17,497 bases of DNA, from positions 1-17,497 of the forward strand of contig JANXNO010000109.1 in the NCBI GenBank assembly GCA_025354075.1. Direction: 5' to 3'. Positions 7,414 to 14,573 of the stretch are shown in pieces. This DNA is from Burkholderiales bacterium. Lineage in GTDB: Bacteria > Pseudomonadota > Gammaproteobacteria > Burkholderiales > Casimicrobiaceae. The position numbers were made by a program, and so were the translations under genes. The stretch's first letter is position 1. Each line of letters begins with the position of its first letter. A model generated the notes under the pieces. It worked only from the letters and a program-made list of their open reading frames with translations. It had not been told where the DNA came from and searched no databases.

Positions 7414-7443
7414 ACAGAGTTGGCAATCGGTGAAAAAATACAT
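7414..7443 (-). promoter_or_regulatory. ECF-type promoter motif, copy 2 (subtilase)
   Basis: On the minus strand: ATGTATTTT (7443-7435), a 15-nt spacer, CTCTGT (7419-7414), ending 27 nt before the subtilase ATG. Its spacer shares CCGATTGC with copy 3, offset by one base. A transcript start about 20 nt before the ATG would fit and explains why the longer frame should not be used. Confidence 0.7.
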
Positions 7444-7459
7444 CGTACTGACCACATTT

Positions 7460-7469
7460 GGGGGGGGGG
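7460..7469. repeat. 10-base G homopolymer upstream of the subtilase promoter
   Basis: Ten consecutive G on the plus strand (C on the minus), followed by TGGG, lie between the CHAT stop and the upstream box of promoter copy 2, about 16 bp from that box. Tracts of this length can change length by slippage and alter promoter strength. It could also be a sequencing error. Confidence 0.8.
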
Positions 7470-7473
7470 TGGG

Positions 7474-10365
7474 TTACCAACCTCCGTAGAGCGTAAATGC
7501 CGCCCAATAAAACGGGTGCGGATGCGTCGCCATCACGTCAAGTTGCGCTGCGCGCAGGGCAATCGATGGCGCATTTCCGTCGCGTAGTGATCGGTAGAAC
7601 GCCGCCATAAATTGCAGGGTCACCGCGTCATCCACCGGCCACAGACTTGCGACCACGCGCGACGCCCCGGCCACCAGAAAAGCGCGTACCAATCCGATCA
7701 TTTCGTCTCCCCGGCTGTACACGGCGACTCCAGTCTCGCACGCGCTCAGCACCACAATACCTTGGCGCAATTGCAAGGTTTCTGCGTCCTGCACGTTGAA
7801 AGGCCCGTCGACCAGTTGCAGCGCCGAGAACATCGGATTGTCAGTGCGAAACTCGGCATGGCACGCCAGATGCAGCACGTCAGCGTCCATGCATAAGGCT
7901 CGGAGTGCGACTGCGTTGGCCCTGGCACCTGTCAGTACGTTCGCGTTGTCAAAAAGACCCGCAACGAACTGCGCCTCGTCCGCCGCATGTACGAGCCGCG
8001 ACGACTCTCCCAGTACCAGCGCGCGTTTGGCCGCAACCGGTTTGTGAGCTATGCCATACAGTGCGACTCTCGCGCTTGGCGCCATAGTCAGCCGCATCGT
8101 TTGTGCGAGATAGTTTTCACCGTCGTACAGCGCTGCAAACTGAAGCGAACCCAACTGGTCGTGAGCAACGACAAGCGCCTCGCTACATCCGATCAAAAGT
8201 GGCTGAATGGGTGCCCATACAAGCTCGTGAACGCGCCGCATTGCAGCCCTAGATCGTCGGGTTAATAGATCAAGGTGACGATGCACGGTGTCCGCCCCGT
8301 AACGCAGTGTTTCAATCTGGAAACGGGCTGTGCGAATGGCCTCAACCACCTCCGGCCAACGCGCAATTCGCCGTTGCAGCGCGACGCGCTCACGCGTAAC
8401 AACACAGGCAAACAATTCATCATCAATAACGCCATATTCGATCAAGGCTTCGCCGTCTCGAAGCGCCATTCGCAGCACTGTCGGATCGAATGCAACGGCG
8501 TCGCCTAACGAGACACTTGCCTCACCCGTCAGCAGTCGCCTTCGCGCGAGCTCCAACAGGTCACGCTCTGCTTGTCGGGCCTCCACCATCAACGATTGCG
8601 GGTCATCACCGTCATCAATTAGCTTTTGCCGCCGCCGGTAAAGCCAGCTTAGTCGGGCACGCAAATGGTCCTCTGCTTTATCCGTCTGCGTCGCCGTCGT
8701 GCCTAGCTTTGGCTCACCAAGCCGCTCACCCAGTACGCGCGCGCGAAAGCGCTCCAACTGAACAAGCACGCGGGCGGCTGCGTCGCTCGATGGCATGTGA
8801 TCAAGCGCATCGAGTGCGATTCGCAGTAGTTCCTCGTAAGGGCGCAGTTGATCCATGAGAAACGCGTCGCGAATCTCGTCGCCTGGCAATGCGCTACGCT
8901 GTTCTTCCGAGGCGGAAATGGCTGATTCGAAGGCCGCTTCTGCGGCGATGACGTTGCCACGCGCCTTGGCGACGAGACCCAAACCAACCTCGCAACGCAC
9001 GCCGACAGACAGTAGCTGTAGTTCTCGCGCTCGCTTCCCTGCGCCAGCAAATAAACCGGCTGCTGCGTCTACCTCTCCGCACTCAAGTAACGCATGTGCG
9101 TGCAAGACATCAGCTTGAGCGCCGCCGAATGCCATTGCGTTCGCGGCAAATACGTTCGCAGCATCGCCAGCAAACATTGACGCGGCCTCGGGGTCGTGTT
9201 GCGAGAGCGCTAATTCCGCGCGGGCCAGTAGGACGGTTGCCTGTCCCGCCGTCACTCCCTGCGCGGCGAACAATTCCCACGCTCGGTGCAAACAATCGGC
9301 AACCTCTTCGGGCTGCCGCGACAGCGCGGCCAGTGCGCGTCCTCGTTGTGTCAATCCCCAAGCCTGCTCGACGGGCATTTCTAGTGATTCGAATCGTAGT
9401 AGCGCACAATCGAACAGGGCCAATGCCTCCGGCAACAGCCGCAGGTAGAGATAAGCGTCGCCGAGCTGCTTTTCCGCCGTTGCCAGATTTTGCGGCATGG
9501 AAAGCGCTTCGTACTCCCGACGCGCCCCTTCAAGTCCGATCAACGCATCGCGGTATCGACCACGTGCCAGATTTACGAGCGCGACCGATTCTTGTATTAC
9601 TGCATTAGGCACATGCAGGTCTTGCCCGAGAGCGCGGTGTTGGGCGCGCTCGTAGGTGCTTAGCGCGAGGTCGAATTCACCCGTCGAGGCAAACGCATCG
9701 GCCATCCCGATTTCGGCTGCCACGCATCGAGCTGCGTCACCCTCTAAGGCAAACAACGTCGTCGCTTCGCTGTAGTTTCGCTTCGCGTCAGCGAACAGGT
9801 TGCGTCCGTAGTACAAGTTGCCGAGATTTAAGCTTACTTTTGCCGCGCCGTGGTTGTCCTTTAGTGCAACCAATTCGGCTTGCGTCCGTTCACCGCAAGC
9901 CGCTGCTTCATCGCCGAGGCCCAGCATCGACAGCGCCATGATCTTGGGCACCTGCGCATGGGCTGCGTGCCCCGACAGACCTAGCAAGCGGAACTTTGCG
10001 GTTGCGTCGTCGAGTTGCGTGATGGCGTCGGTCATGCCGCCGCGCGTTAGCGCAGCGATTCCGCCCACCCACGCGCAAACTGCCTGCAATTCAACCTGAG
10101 ACGCAGGCAACGCACTCGCATCATCTACTACCAATTGACTCAAGACATGGGCGGCGCGAGCGACGGCGGACGGGTCGCTGCTCCAGGCGGCGATGGCGCA
10201 ATCCTTTACCGCCCAGGCCAGTAGCAGTCGCTCCCGATAGGTGCCAAGGTGCGGCGCAGGCCCGTCGGACGCGACCAATTCTGCTGCCAGCGGCTCGGCC
10301 CAACCCGTTTCGAGGGTTACCGGCACGGCGTCGCTTTCGTCAATCCGAACGCTCGCCAACGTCAA
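7474..10365 (-). CDS. TPR-CHAT caspase-like protease
   Basis: This is a 963-residue protein without a signal peptide or membrane helix, so presumably cytoplasmic. Residues ~150-530 are helical TPR-type repeats, such as AKVSLNLGNLYYGRNLFADA and ATAEKQLGDAYLYLRLLPEA. The C-terminal ~270 residues are a CHAT domain (clan CD, caspase/separase-like cysteine protease). The catalytic His836 is in LHLACHAEF and Cys876 in VVLSACETG, then DEMIGLVRAFLVAGASRVVASLWPV and the usual C-terminal YWAAFTLYGGW. The TPR part of such proteins usually senses or binds a partner. Its first bases overlap the end of the 180-residue gene by 26 bp, so the two are one transcription unit, downstream of the ECF sigma gene. 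The start is uncertain: TTG at 10365, TTG at 10359 or GTG at 10326, none with a strong ribosome site. The substrate is unknown; the neighbouring small protein is a candidate. Confidence 0.9.
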   Translation of the reverse strand: MTLASVRIDESDAVPVTLETGWAEPLAAELVASDGPAPHLGTYRERLLLAWAVKDCAIAAWSSDPSAVARAAHVLSQLVVDDASALPASQVELQAVCAWVGGIAALTRGGMTDAITQLDDATAKFRLLGLSGHAAHAQVPKIMALSMLGLGDEAAACGERTQAELVALKDNHGAAKVSLNLGNLYYGRNLFADAKRNYSEATTLFALEGDAARCVAAEIGMADAFASTGEFDLALSTYERAQHRALGQDLHVPNAVIQESVALVNLARGRYRDALIGLEGARREYEALSMPQNLATAEKQLGDAYLYLRLLPEALALFDCALLRFESLEMPVEQAWGLTQRGRALAALSRQPEEVADCLHRAWELFAAQGVTAGQATVLLARAELALSQHDPEAASMFAGDAANVFAANAMAFGGAQADVLHAHALLECGEVDAAAGLFAGAGKRARELQLLSVGVRCEVGLGLVAKARGNVIAAEAAFESAISASEEQRSALPGDEIRDAFLMDQLRPYEELLRIALDALDHMPSSDAAARVLVQLERFRARVLGERLGEPKLGTTATQTDKAEDHLRARLSWLYRRRQKLIDDGDDPQSLMVEARQAERDLLELARRRLLTGEASVSLGDAVAFDPTVLRMALRDGEALIEYGVIDDELFACVVTRERVALQRRIARWPEVVEAIRTARFQIETLRYGADTVHRHLDLLTRRSRAAMRRVHELVWAPIQPLLIGCSEALVVAHDQLGSLQFAALYDGENYLAQTMRLTMAPSARVALYGIAHKPVAAKRALVLGESSRLVHAADEAQFVAGLFDNANVLTGARANAVALRALCMDADVLHLACHAEFRTDNPMFSALQLVDGPFNVQDAETLQLRQGIVVLSACETGVAVYSRGDEMIGLVRAFLVAGASRVVASLWPVDDAVTLQFMAAFYRSLRDGNAPSIALRAAQLDVMATHPHPFYWAAFTLYGGW

Positions 10366-10882
10366 TCGGCGGTAGCTCGACGGCGTCGTTGCCCAGTCGC
10401 AACGTCATCCAGTAGGTGCCGGCGCGGACGTCATTCATCATGAATCCGCCGAGTTCGTCGAGGGCTACTTTGCGGGTGCTGAGCGCAGACTGATCGCTGT
10501 ACGTGTCGACCGACAATTCGACCATGCCGCTGTCGTCCGGTCCGAGAATTTGCCCGGCCAGCACGTAGCTGTCGGCGGCGGACACAATGCGCAGATCAAT
10601 ATCGCGACCCTGCGCGCTGAACAGCATGTGGCGGGTTGGCGATTGCGCGGGCATCGAGCGCAGGCCGAGCGCGGTGGGCGCAACGGCCCAGCTATCGAAT
10701 GTCAGCACGGCGCGGATCCGTTGCAGCACGTTTTCTGCCGCCGCAATCAGGGGTGACGGCTGTGCGTCGCGAAACAGGCCAACCGCCGAGCGCACCAGCG
10801 CCGACGGCGCATCGGGCAGCGCAACCGCGCCTTGAACCAGGCGTTCAAATTCGTCGTCAGTCAGGGTCGCAATCGGCTTCAT
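10340..10882 (-). CDS. 180-residue protein between ECF sigma and CHAT genes; possible regulator
   Basis: I do not recognise a named family. Residues ~1-75 look helical (DDEFERLVQGAVALPDAPSALVRSAVGLF). After a linker containing SMPAQSPTRHMLFSA, residues ~90-175 read as a beta-sandwich resembling carboxypeptidase-regulatory-like folds: IDLRIVSAADSYVLAGQILGP, an alternating strand pattern, then LGGFMMNDVRAGTYWMTLRLG and a terminal LPPIDV. There is no signal peptide or membrane segment. It lies between the ECF sigma gene (80 bp away) and the CHAT gene (26-bp overlap) and has a promoter copy 31 bp before the ATG. The ATG at 10882 was chosen because the longer frame starts inside the promoter. By position it could be an anti-sigma factor, an adaptor, or the substrate of the CHAT protease; this is inference. 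Confidence 0.78.
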   Translation of the reverse strand: MKPIATLTDDEFERLVQGAVALPDAPSALVRSAVGLFRDAQPSPLIAAAENVLQRIRAVLTFDSWAVAPTALGLRSMPAQSPTRHMLFSAQGRDIDLRIVSAADSYVLAGQILGPDDSGMVELSVDTYSDQSALSTRKVALDELGGFMMNDVRAGTYWMTLRLGNDAVELPPIDVGERSD

Positions 10883-10913
10883 GATGGGGCGTGCGGGTTG
10901 AATGGCTTGCTCA

Positions 10914-10943
10914 ACAGAGTCGCAATCGGGCGACAAAATACAT
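10914..10943 (-). promoter_or_regulatory. ECF-type promoter motif, copy 3 (180-residue gene and CHAT)
   Basis: On the minus strand: ATGTATTTT (10943-10935), a 15-nt spacer, CTCTGT (10919-10914), ending 31 nt before the ATG at 10882. It sits between the stop of the ECF sigma gene and the next gene, so the sigma factor could activate the CHAT operon separately from its own transcription. Confidence 0.7.
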
Positions 10944-10962
10944 GGTGCATCGGTCGCAGTCC

Positions 10963-11550
10963 TCAGTCAACCAGTTTGCGCAGCTTGCCGAGGCACCGCG
11001 CGCGAGTGGGGCCGATGCTGCCGACCGGCATGGCCAGCCGCGAAGCGACCTCGTCGTAGGCGATTTTGTCGTCGTCGTGGGCGTAGAGCAGGGTGAGCAG
11101 ATCCCGGCAGCGCGCATCGAGCCGGTCCATCGCGTTCTTGACCTGATTTTGCGCCTGCAATTCGGCCAGAGCGTCCTCCGGCAACGGGGCATCGTCCGCG
11201 ACGTCCCATTCCGCTGCCTGATCGTCATCATCGTCCGCGCGCGTCATGGAGACGGTGCGCAGGCCGCGCTTTCTTTGCAGCAGGGCTTCGCGCTTCGCGG
11301 TGGTGACGAGCCACGCTTGCAAACGATCCAGCTGCGTCAGGCGTGGCAGGTGTTCCATCAGGCGCATAAAAACGGTCTGGAAAACATCGGCTGCGGTATG
11401 TTCGTCGAGGCCGATGCGGCGGACGATTGCGTAGACCAGCCGCTGGTAGCGCTGAACCAGTACTTCCCACGCTGCCGCGTCGCCGTTTTTGCAGCGAGCC
11501 ACGAGGGCTGCGTCACTGTCGTCTGCAATGTCGTTGGGCAATTCGGTCAT
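10963..11550 (-). CDS. ECF-family RNA polymerase sigma factor
   Basis: This is a 195-residue two-domain sigma-70 family protein of the extracytoplasmic function type. Region 2 is at ~20-95 (LVQRYQRLVYAIVRRIGLDEH, ADVFQTVFMRLMEH, LQAWLVTTAKREALLQRKR). An acidic linker (RADDDDDQAAEWDVADDAPLPED) joins it to region 4 at ~135-195 (MDRLDARCRDLLTLLYA, YDEVASRLAMPVGSIGPTRARCLGKLRKLV), a helix-turn-helix that reads the -35 element. There is no extra C-terminal domain. No membrane or zinc-binding anti-sigma gene is adjacent. The ATG at 11550 was chosen because the upstream frame (to 11703) runs through a palindromic element and looks non-coding; no Shine-Dalgarno sequence is visible before it. It heads the module with the 180-residue and CHAT genes. 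It has no copy of the shared promoter motif in front of it. Confidence 0.93.
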   Translation of the reverse strand: MTELPNDIADDSDAALVARCKNGDAAAWEVLVQRYQRLVYAIVRRIGLDEHTAADVFQTVFMRLMEHLPRLTQLDRLQAWLVTTAKREALLQRKRGLRTVSMTRADDDDDQAAEWDVADDAPLPEDALAELQAQNQVKNAMDRLDARCRDLLTLLYAHDDDKIAYDEVASRLAMPVGSIGPTRARCLGKLRKLVD

Positions 11551-11646
11551 TTGAAAGGAAGCATAGCGCGAGCGGTGGTTGGCAAGATGGAGGCAGCGCA
11601 GCGCAATGACGTTACAGGATTTTTTAGTTATATCTTTGAACGCAAA

Positions 11647-11731
11647 GCCCCATTCGATATGGGCTAATTGCTGCATATTGCCAATAGTCGACTTATAGGG
11701 CATTTAACCTGTAGGCCCAATGCAACAGCGC
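11647..11731. repeat. 84-bp palindromic element, copy D
   Basis: Left arm GCCCCATTCGATATGGGC (11647-11664), core GTCGAC around 11687-11692 with TCGAC 41 bp from the left-arm start, and a degenerate right arm starting GGCCCAAT at 11714. It lies in the divergent gap between the ECF sigma gene and the thioesterase gene and may carry promoters for either; none was recognised with confidence. Its spacing matches copies A and C. The right end is approximate. Confidence 0.6.
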
Positions 11732-11784
11732 TTAATTCGGAAAAGCCATTAGGCAGATGAGTGATTCTGGGCAAAATATTGGGC

Positions 11785-12198
11785 ATGCAAGCTCATGAAT
11801 CCCCGATTCCACCATTTGAACTGGACATCAGTATTAAACCCGGAGACATTGATGAGCTACATCACGTCAATAATGTTGTCTACCTTTCGTGGGTGCAGGA
11901 CGTTGGGGTGGCTCACTGGGCGTTTTTGACCACGCCTGAGCATCGCGCTCAATACATCTGGGTGGCGCTGCGACACGAAATTGACTATGCGGCACAGGCG
12001 TTTCTGGGTGACGCCATCACGGCGCGCACATGGACGGGAACGGTACGCGGTCTGCGCCATCAAAGGCATACGGAGATAATCCGTCGCGACGACGGCAAAG
12101 TGCTGGCACGAGCGGTCACCCACTGGTGCCCGCTTGATCGGGCCAGTGGTCGGCCAGCCCGGTTGCCAGCCGAAATTGCCGCATATTTTGCGAAATAA
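11785..12198 (+). CDS. Hotdog-fold acyl-CoA thioesterase (4HBT/YbgC-like)
   Basis: This is a 137-residue cytoplasmic enzyme of the 4-hydroxybenzoyl-CoA thioesterase/YbgC type, expected to hydrolyse an acyl-CoA. The hotdog signature is near the N-terminus: FELDISIKPGDIDELHHVNNVVYLSWVQD, with the Asp and His-Val-Asn-Asn of the active-site loop. Later regions (WVALRHEIDYAAQAFLGDAITARTW and then ARAVTHWCPLD) match the family's beta-strand order. The ATG at 11785 gives the usual short lead into the domain. A GTG at 11761 in the same frame, with AGG about 9 bases upstream, is an alternative that adds eight residues. It runs opposite to the sigma gene and is followed 34 bp later by the alpha/beta hydrolase gene, perhaps co-transcribed. 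The acyl substrate is not predictable. Confidence 0.86.
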   Translation: MQAHESPIPPFELDISIKPGDIDELHHVNNVVYLSWVQDVGVAHWAFLTTPEHRAQYIWVALRHEIDYAAQAFLGDAITARTWTGTVRGLRHQRHTEIIRRDDGKVLARAVTHWCPLDRASGRPARLPAEIAAYFAK

Positions 12199-12232
12199 AC
12201 TAAAAAAAGACATCGATTTGTTGGAGGTTTTA

Positions 12233-13489
12233 ATGACGGTATCGAGAGTGAGTCACAGCCGGTGGCTGCGTGGCGCCGGTGTGGTGCTTGCTGCTTGCGT
12301 TTTGGCCTGTTCCAGCGGATGGGCCAGCGTCGATGATGAAAGTGCGCCGCACCGCCGTCCAGTCAAAGTCATCGCTCCGGAGCGCATCAAGGTCAAAACC
12401 GTGCATGGCGAGGCGCTGGTTCCGGCGTTTTCCAGCAGCGATCTGGGCAAAGTTCACAGCGATATCAAGCGTGCAGTGATCCTCGTGCATGGCCGGCTTC
12501 GTGATGCCGATAAATATTTTGATCTCTCCATGCGGGCGGCGAAGGCCAGCAACGCGCTCGGCGACACGCTGATCATCGCGCCGCAAATGCTCTCCGCCGC
12601 TGACGCCGCGCGACACAATCTTGAGCCTAATTTCGCGCGCTGGAAGTCCGAGGCCTGGCTCGGCGGTGACCTCGGCAAAGCGCCGTTTCCCATCAGTTCG
12701 TTCGAGGTGATGGACGGCATCATTGCCCAGCTGGTTGACCGTACGCGTTTTCCCAAACTGGAGCGCATCGTGGTGGCAGCTCACTCCGGCGGCGCGCAGT
12801 TTGTGCAGCGCTATGCCGTGGTCGGTCGCGCCGATCAGGTGATTACTGCTGCGGGCATGCAACCCTACGCCGAGGGCGTCGATGCCAGTGCCGCCAGTCC
12901 AAGCAAAGGACCGGTCATGCGCGTCCGCTACGTCGTTGCCAATCCGTCGTCCTACGTGTATTTCGACGCGACGCGACCGCACGCAGTCGGCAGCTGCAAA
13001 GACTTTGACCACTGGCGCTACGGCGTGATCGACCCGGTGTCATATGCGCAGGGCAGCGACATGAAGACGCTCGAGCAGCGCTACCTGACGCGCCGCGTCA
13101 TTTACATGCTGGGCGGCAACGACATCGATCCCAACCATTCAGCGCTGGACAAATCCTGCATGGCTGAGACGCAGGGCAGCAACCGTCTTGAGCGCGGCAA
13201 CAATTACTTTGCCCACGTGACGAAGCGGGCGAAAACGCAGAGCATCACGCTGCGCCACACGCGGGTTGAAGTGCCCGGTGTCGCCCACGACGCAGACCGT
13301 ATGTTCAACTCGTTGTGCGGTAAGGCGGCACTGTTTGACGCGCCGGGTTGCGACATGAAATTGGGCGATTCGATGACAGCGCCCACCTCGTTCGTGGCAC
13401 CTGCGACGCTGACCGTGTCAAACGTGGCGACCGTGCCCAGCGTGACTGCAGCAACTGCAACGTTACGTGCGGCGTCCCCGCGACCCTAA
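12233..13489 (+). CDS. Exported alpha/beta hydrolase (possible lipoprotein)
   Basis: This is a 418-residue exported alpha/beta-hydrolase-fold protein. The ATG at 12233 is supported by GGAGG 8 bases upstream; the frame stays open back to 12134 but that part overlaps the thioesterase gene. Residues 1-30 form a signal peptide with LAAC at 19-22, which could be a lipobox (Cys22), or a normal signal cleaved later. The fold is shown by AVILVHG (81-87, oxyanion region), nucleophile Ser185 in VAAHSGGAQF, an acid candidate in MLGGNDIDPNH (Asp297 or Asp299) and His352 in VPGVAHDADRMF. The C-terminal ~45 residues are Thr/Ala/Val-rich and look disordered. The substrate is unknown; an ester or peptide is possible. 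Its stop overlaps the stop of the convergent VOC gene. Confidence 0.85.
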   Translation: MTVSRVSHSRWLRGAGVVLAACVLACSSGWASVDDESAPHRRPVKVIAPERIKVKTVHGEALVPAFSSSDLGKVHSDIKRAVILVHGRLRDADKYFDLSMRAAKASNALGDTLIIAPQMLSAADAARHNLEPNFARWKSEAWLGGDLGKAPFPISSFEVMDGIIAQLVDRTRFPKLERIVVAAHSGGAQFVQRYAVVGRADQVITAAGMQPYAEGVDASAASPSKGPVMRVRYVVANPSSYVYFDATRPHAVGSCKDFDHWRYGVIDPVSYAQGSDMKTLEQRYLTRRVIYMLGGNDIDPNHSALDKSCMAETQGSNRLERGNNYFAHVTKRAKTQSITLRHTRVEVPGVAHDADRMFNSLCGKAALFDAPGCDMKLGDSMTAPTSFVAPATLTVSNVATVPSVTAATATLRAASPRP

Positions 13490-13896
13490 CGAGTCTGCTC
13501 GCGCACCTGCAACACGTTGCCTTCGGGGTCGTGACCGTCACACACGGTGAAGTCCCTGAACTGCCATTCACGCTCGGCCGCATTCAGCTCACCGCCACAC
13601 CGAGCGGCAGTCGCCCGCGCAATCGCGATACTGGCTACGAAAAAAACCAGTTTGATGGGCGTATCTTCTCGCCGGGCAGGCGGTGTTGTGATCGCGATGG
13701 CTGCGGCGATGGCCTGTGGAATCGCCACCACCGTGAGCTCAAAAGTCGCCGACTCCAGTACTTTGAAACTCGCGGTTGATTCGGTCGTCTCCAGGCCCGC
13801 GACCTGCTCATAGAACGCGCTCACTGGGTCGATATTTTTCGCGTAAAGCACCGCAGCTGCTTTGCCGGACGGCGGGTATTCAGCGATTTGGGTCAT
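13486..13896 (-). CDS. VOC/glyoxalase-like protein
   Basis: This is a 136-residue protein resembling a single vicinal oxygen chelate (glyoxalase/bleomycin resistance) domain: AAAVLYAKNIDPVSAFYEQVAGLE at residues 13-36, VLESATFELTVVAIP, and a C-terminal FTVCDGHDPEGNVLQVRE typical of the final VOC strand. Metal ligands cannot be assigned by eye; Glu130 in GNVLQVRE would be one, while the His of many family members is not obvious. The function may be a lyase or a ligand-binding role. The ATG at 13896 has only a weak GAAAG upstream. The gene follows the unrecognised 159-residue gene by 28 bp on the same strand and converges on the alpha/beta hydrolase, with stop codons overlapping at 13486-13489. 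Confidence 0.8.
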   Translation of the reverse strand: MTQIAEYPPSGKAAAVLYAKNIDPVSAFYEQVAGLETTESTASFKVLESATFELTVVAIPQAIAAAIAITTPPARREDTPIKLVFFVASIAIARATAARCGGELNAAEREWQFRDFTVCDGHDPEGNVLQVREQTR

Positions 13897-13924
13897 GGTC
13901 CGGTCTTTCGCGACGCGGTATCAA

Positions 13925-14404
13925 TCAAGACGACTGACGTTGCGCATACATCGGCATCGTGGTCACAAGCGCTTGCAACGCGGCCAATTGCCAGCGGAAC
14001 TCCGGTTCGAAGGCCTCGCGTTGCGCGACAGCGCCATAGCCGCCCGCTGCGTACACGGTGGCATAAGCCGCGTAACTGGCCGCTTGCAGCGCGCGTCCGT
14101 TGATCGCGTTCGCAACTGCGTAGCTGGCTGATACAGCGGCGTGGCCACAGCCATCAATGGACTTTGACCCGCGATGCTGATTGGCGAGCCGGTCGGCGTC
14201 AACTTGTGACTGCCGAAAGCTCGCCTCATCAAGTGCACCGTTCACGTATTCATCCAACAGCTGCAGGCAGCGGATCACCTCAGGCTCTTCAAGCAACTGT
14301 TCAATGCGGCTGACGCAGGCGTACCCGAAGGCCAGCCGCAGCGGGGCATTGTCCGGTGCCGATAGTCCGACTTCGGATGCGAGCAACTCAAGCGCCTCAT
14401 TCAT
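13925..14404 (-). CDS. Unrecognised Ala-rich helical protein
   Basis: This is a 159-residue cytoplasmic protein with no signal peptide or membrane segment. It is rich in Ala and Tyr: LRLAFGYACVSRIEQLLEEPEVIRCLQLLDEYVNG near residues 20-60, then AAVSASYAVANAINGRALQAASYAAYATVYAAGG near 90-125. This pattern of Ala-rich helices recalls the Imm5-type immunity proteins, but I cannot support that assignment and no toxin gene is visible nearby. The ATG at 14404 is well supported by GGAGG about 8 bases upstream; the longer frame to 14434 is not needed. It lies upstream of the VOC gene on the same strand, 28 bp apart, and probably shares its transcript. The 187-bp gap before it holds the 12-bp inverted repeat at 14574 and nothing else recognised. 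Confidence 0.7.
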   Translation of the reverse strand: MNEALELLASEVGLSAPDNAPLRLAFGYACVSRIEQLLEEPEVIRCLQLLDEYVNGALDEASFRQSQVDADRLANQHRGSKSIDGCGHAAVSASYAVANAINGRALQAASYAAYATVYAAGGYGAVAQREAFEPEFRWQLAALQALVTTMPMYAQRQSS

Positions 14405-14573
14405 GGTGTACCTCCAGGCTGCACTGTAGCGCAACGCTGTTGTGCGCGTGACGGCATCGATTCAGTTGTCGCGCAGGGTGTCGAAGTCACAAGATTGAGT
14501 GCCTGCTTAACCTCAGCCCGGGCGGAACCGTCGCCCTGATCTGCCAGCGGTGCCTGTCGGTTGCATGCTCCAC

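Noticed and set aside
7474..11550. Full type III-E CRISPR (Craspase) locus
   Set aside because: No repeat-spacer array, no Cas7-11 (gRAMP) gene and no Cas1/Cas2 are present in the window; only the protease and sigma resemblance remains.
12230..13012. Minus-strand open frame (260 codons) opposite the alpha/beta hydrolase
   Set aside because: The plus-strand gene has a ribosome site, signal peptide and catalytic motifs; the antisense frame has none.
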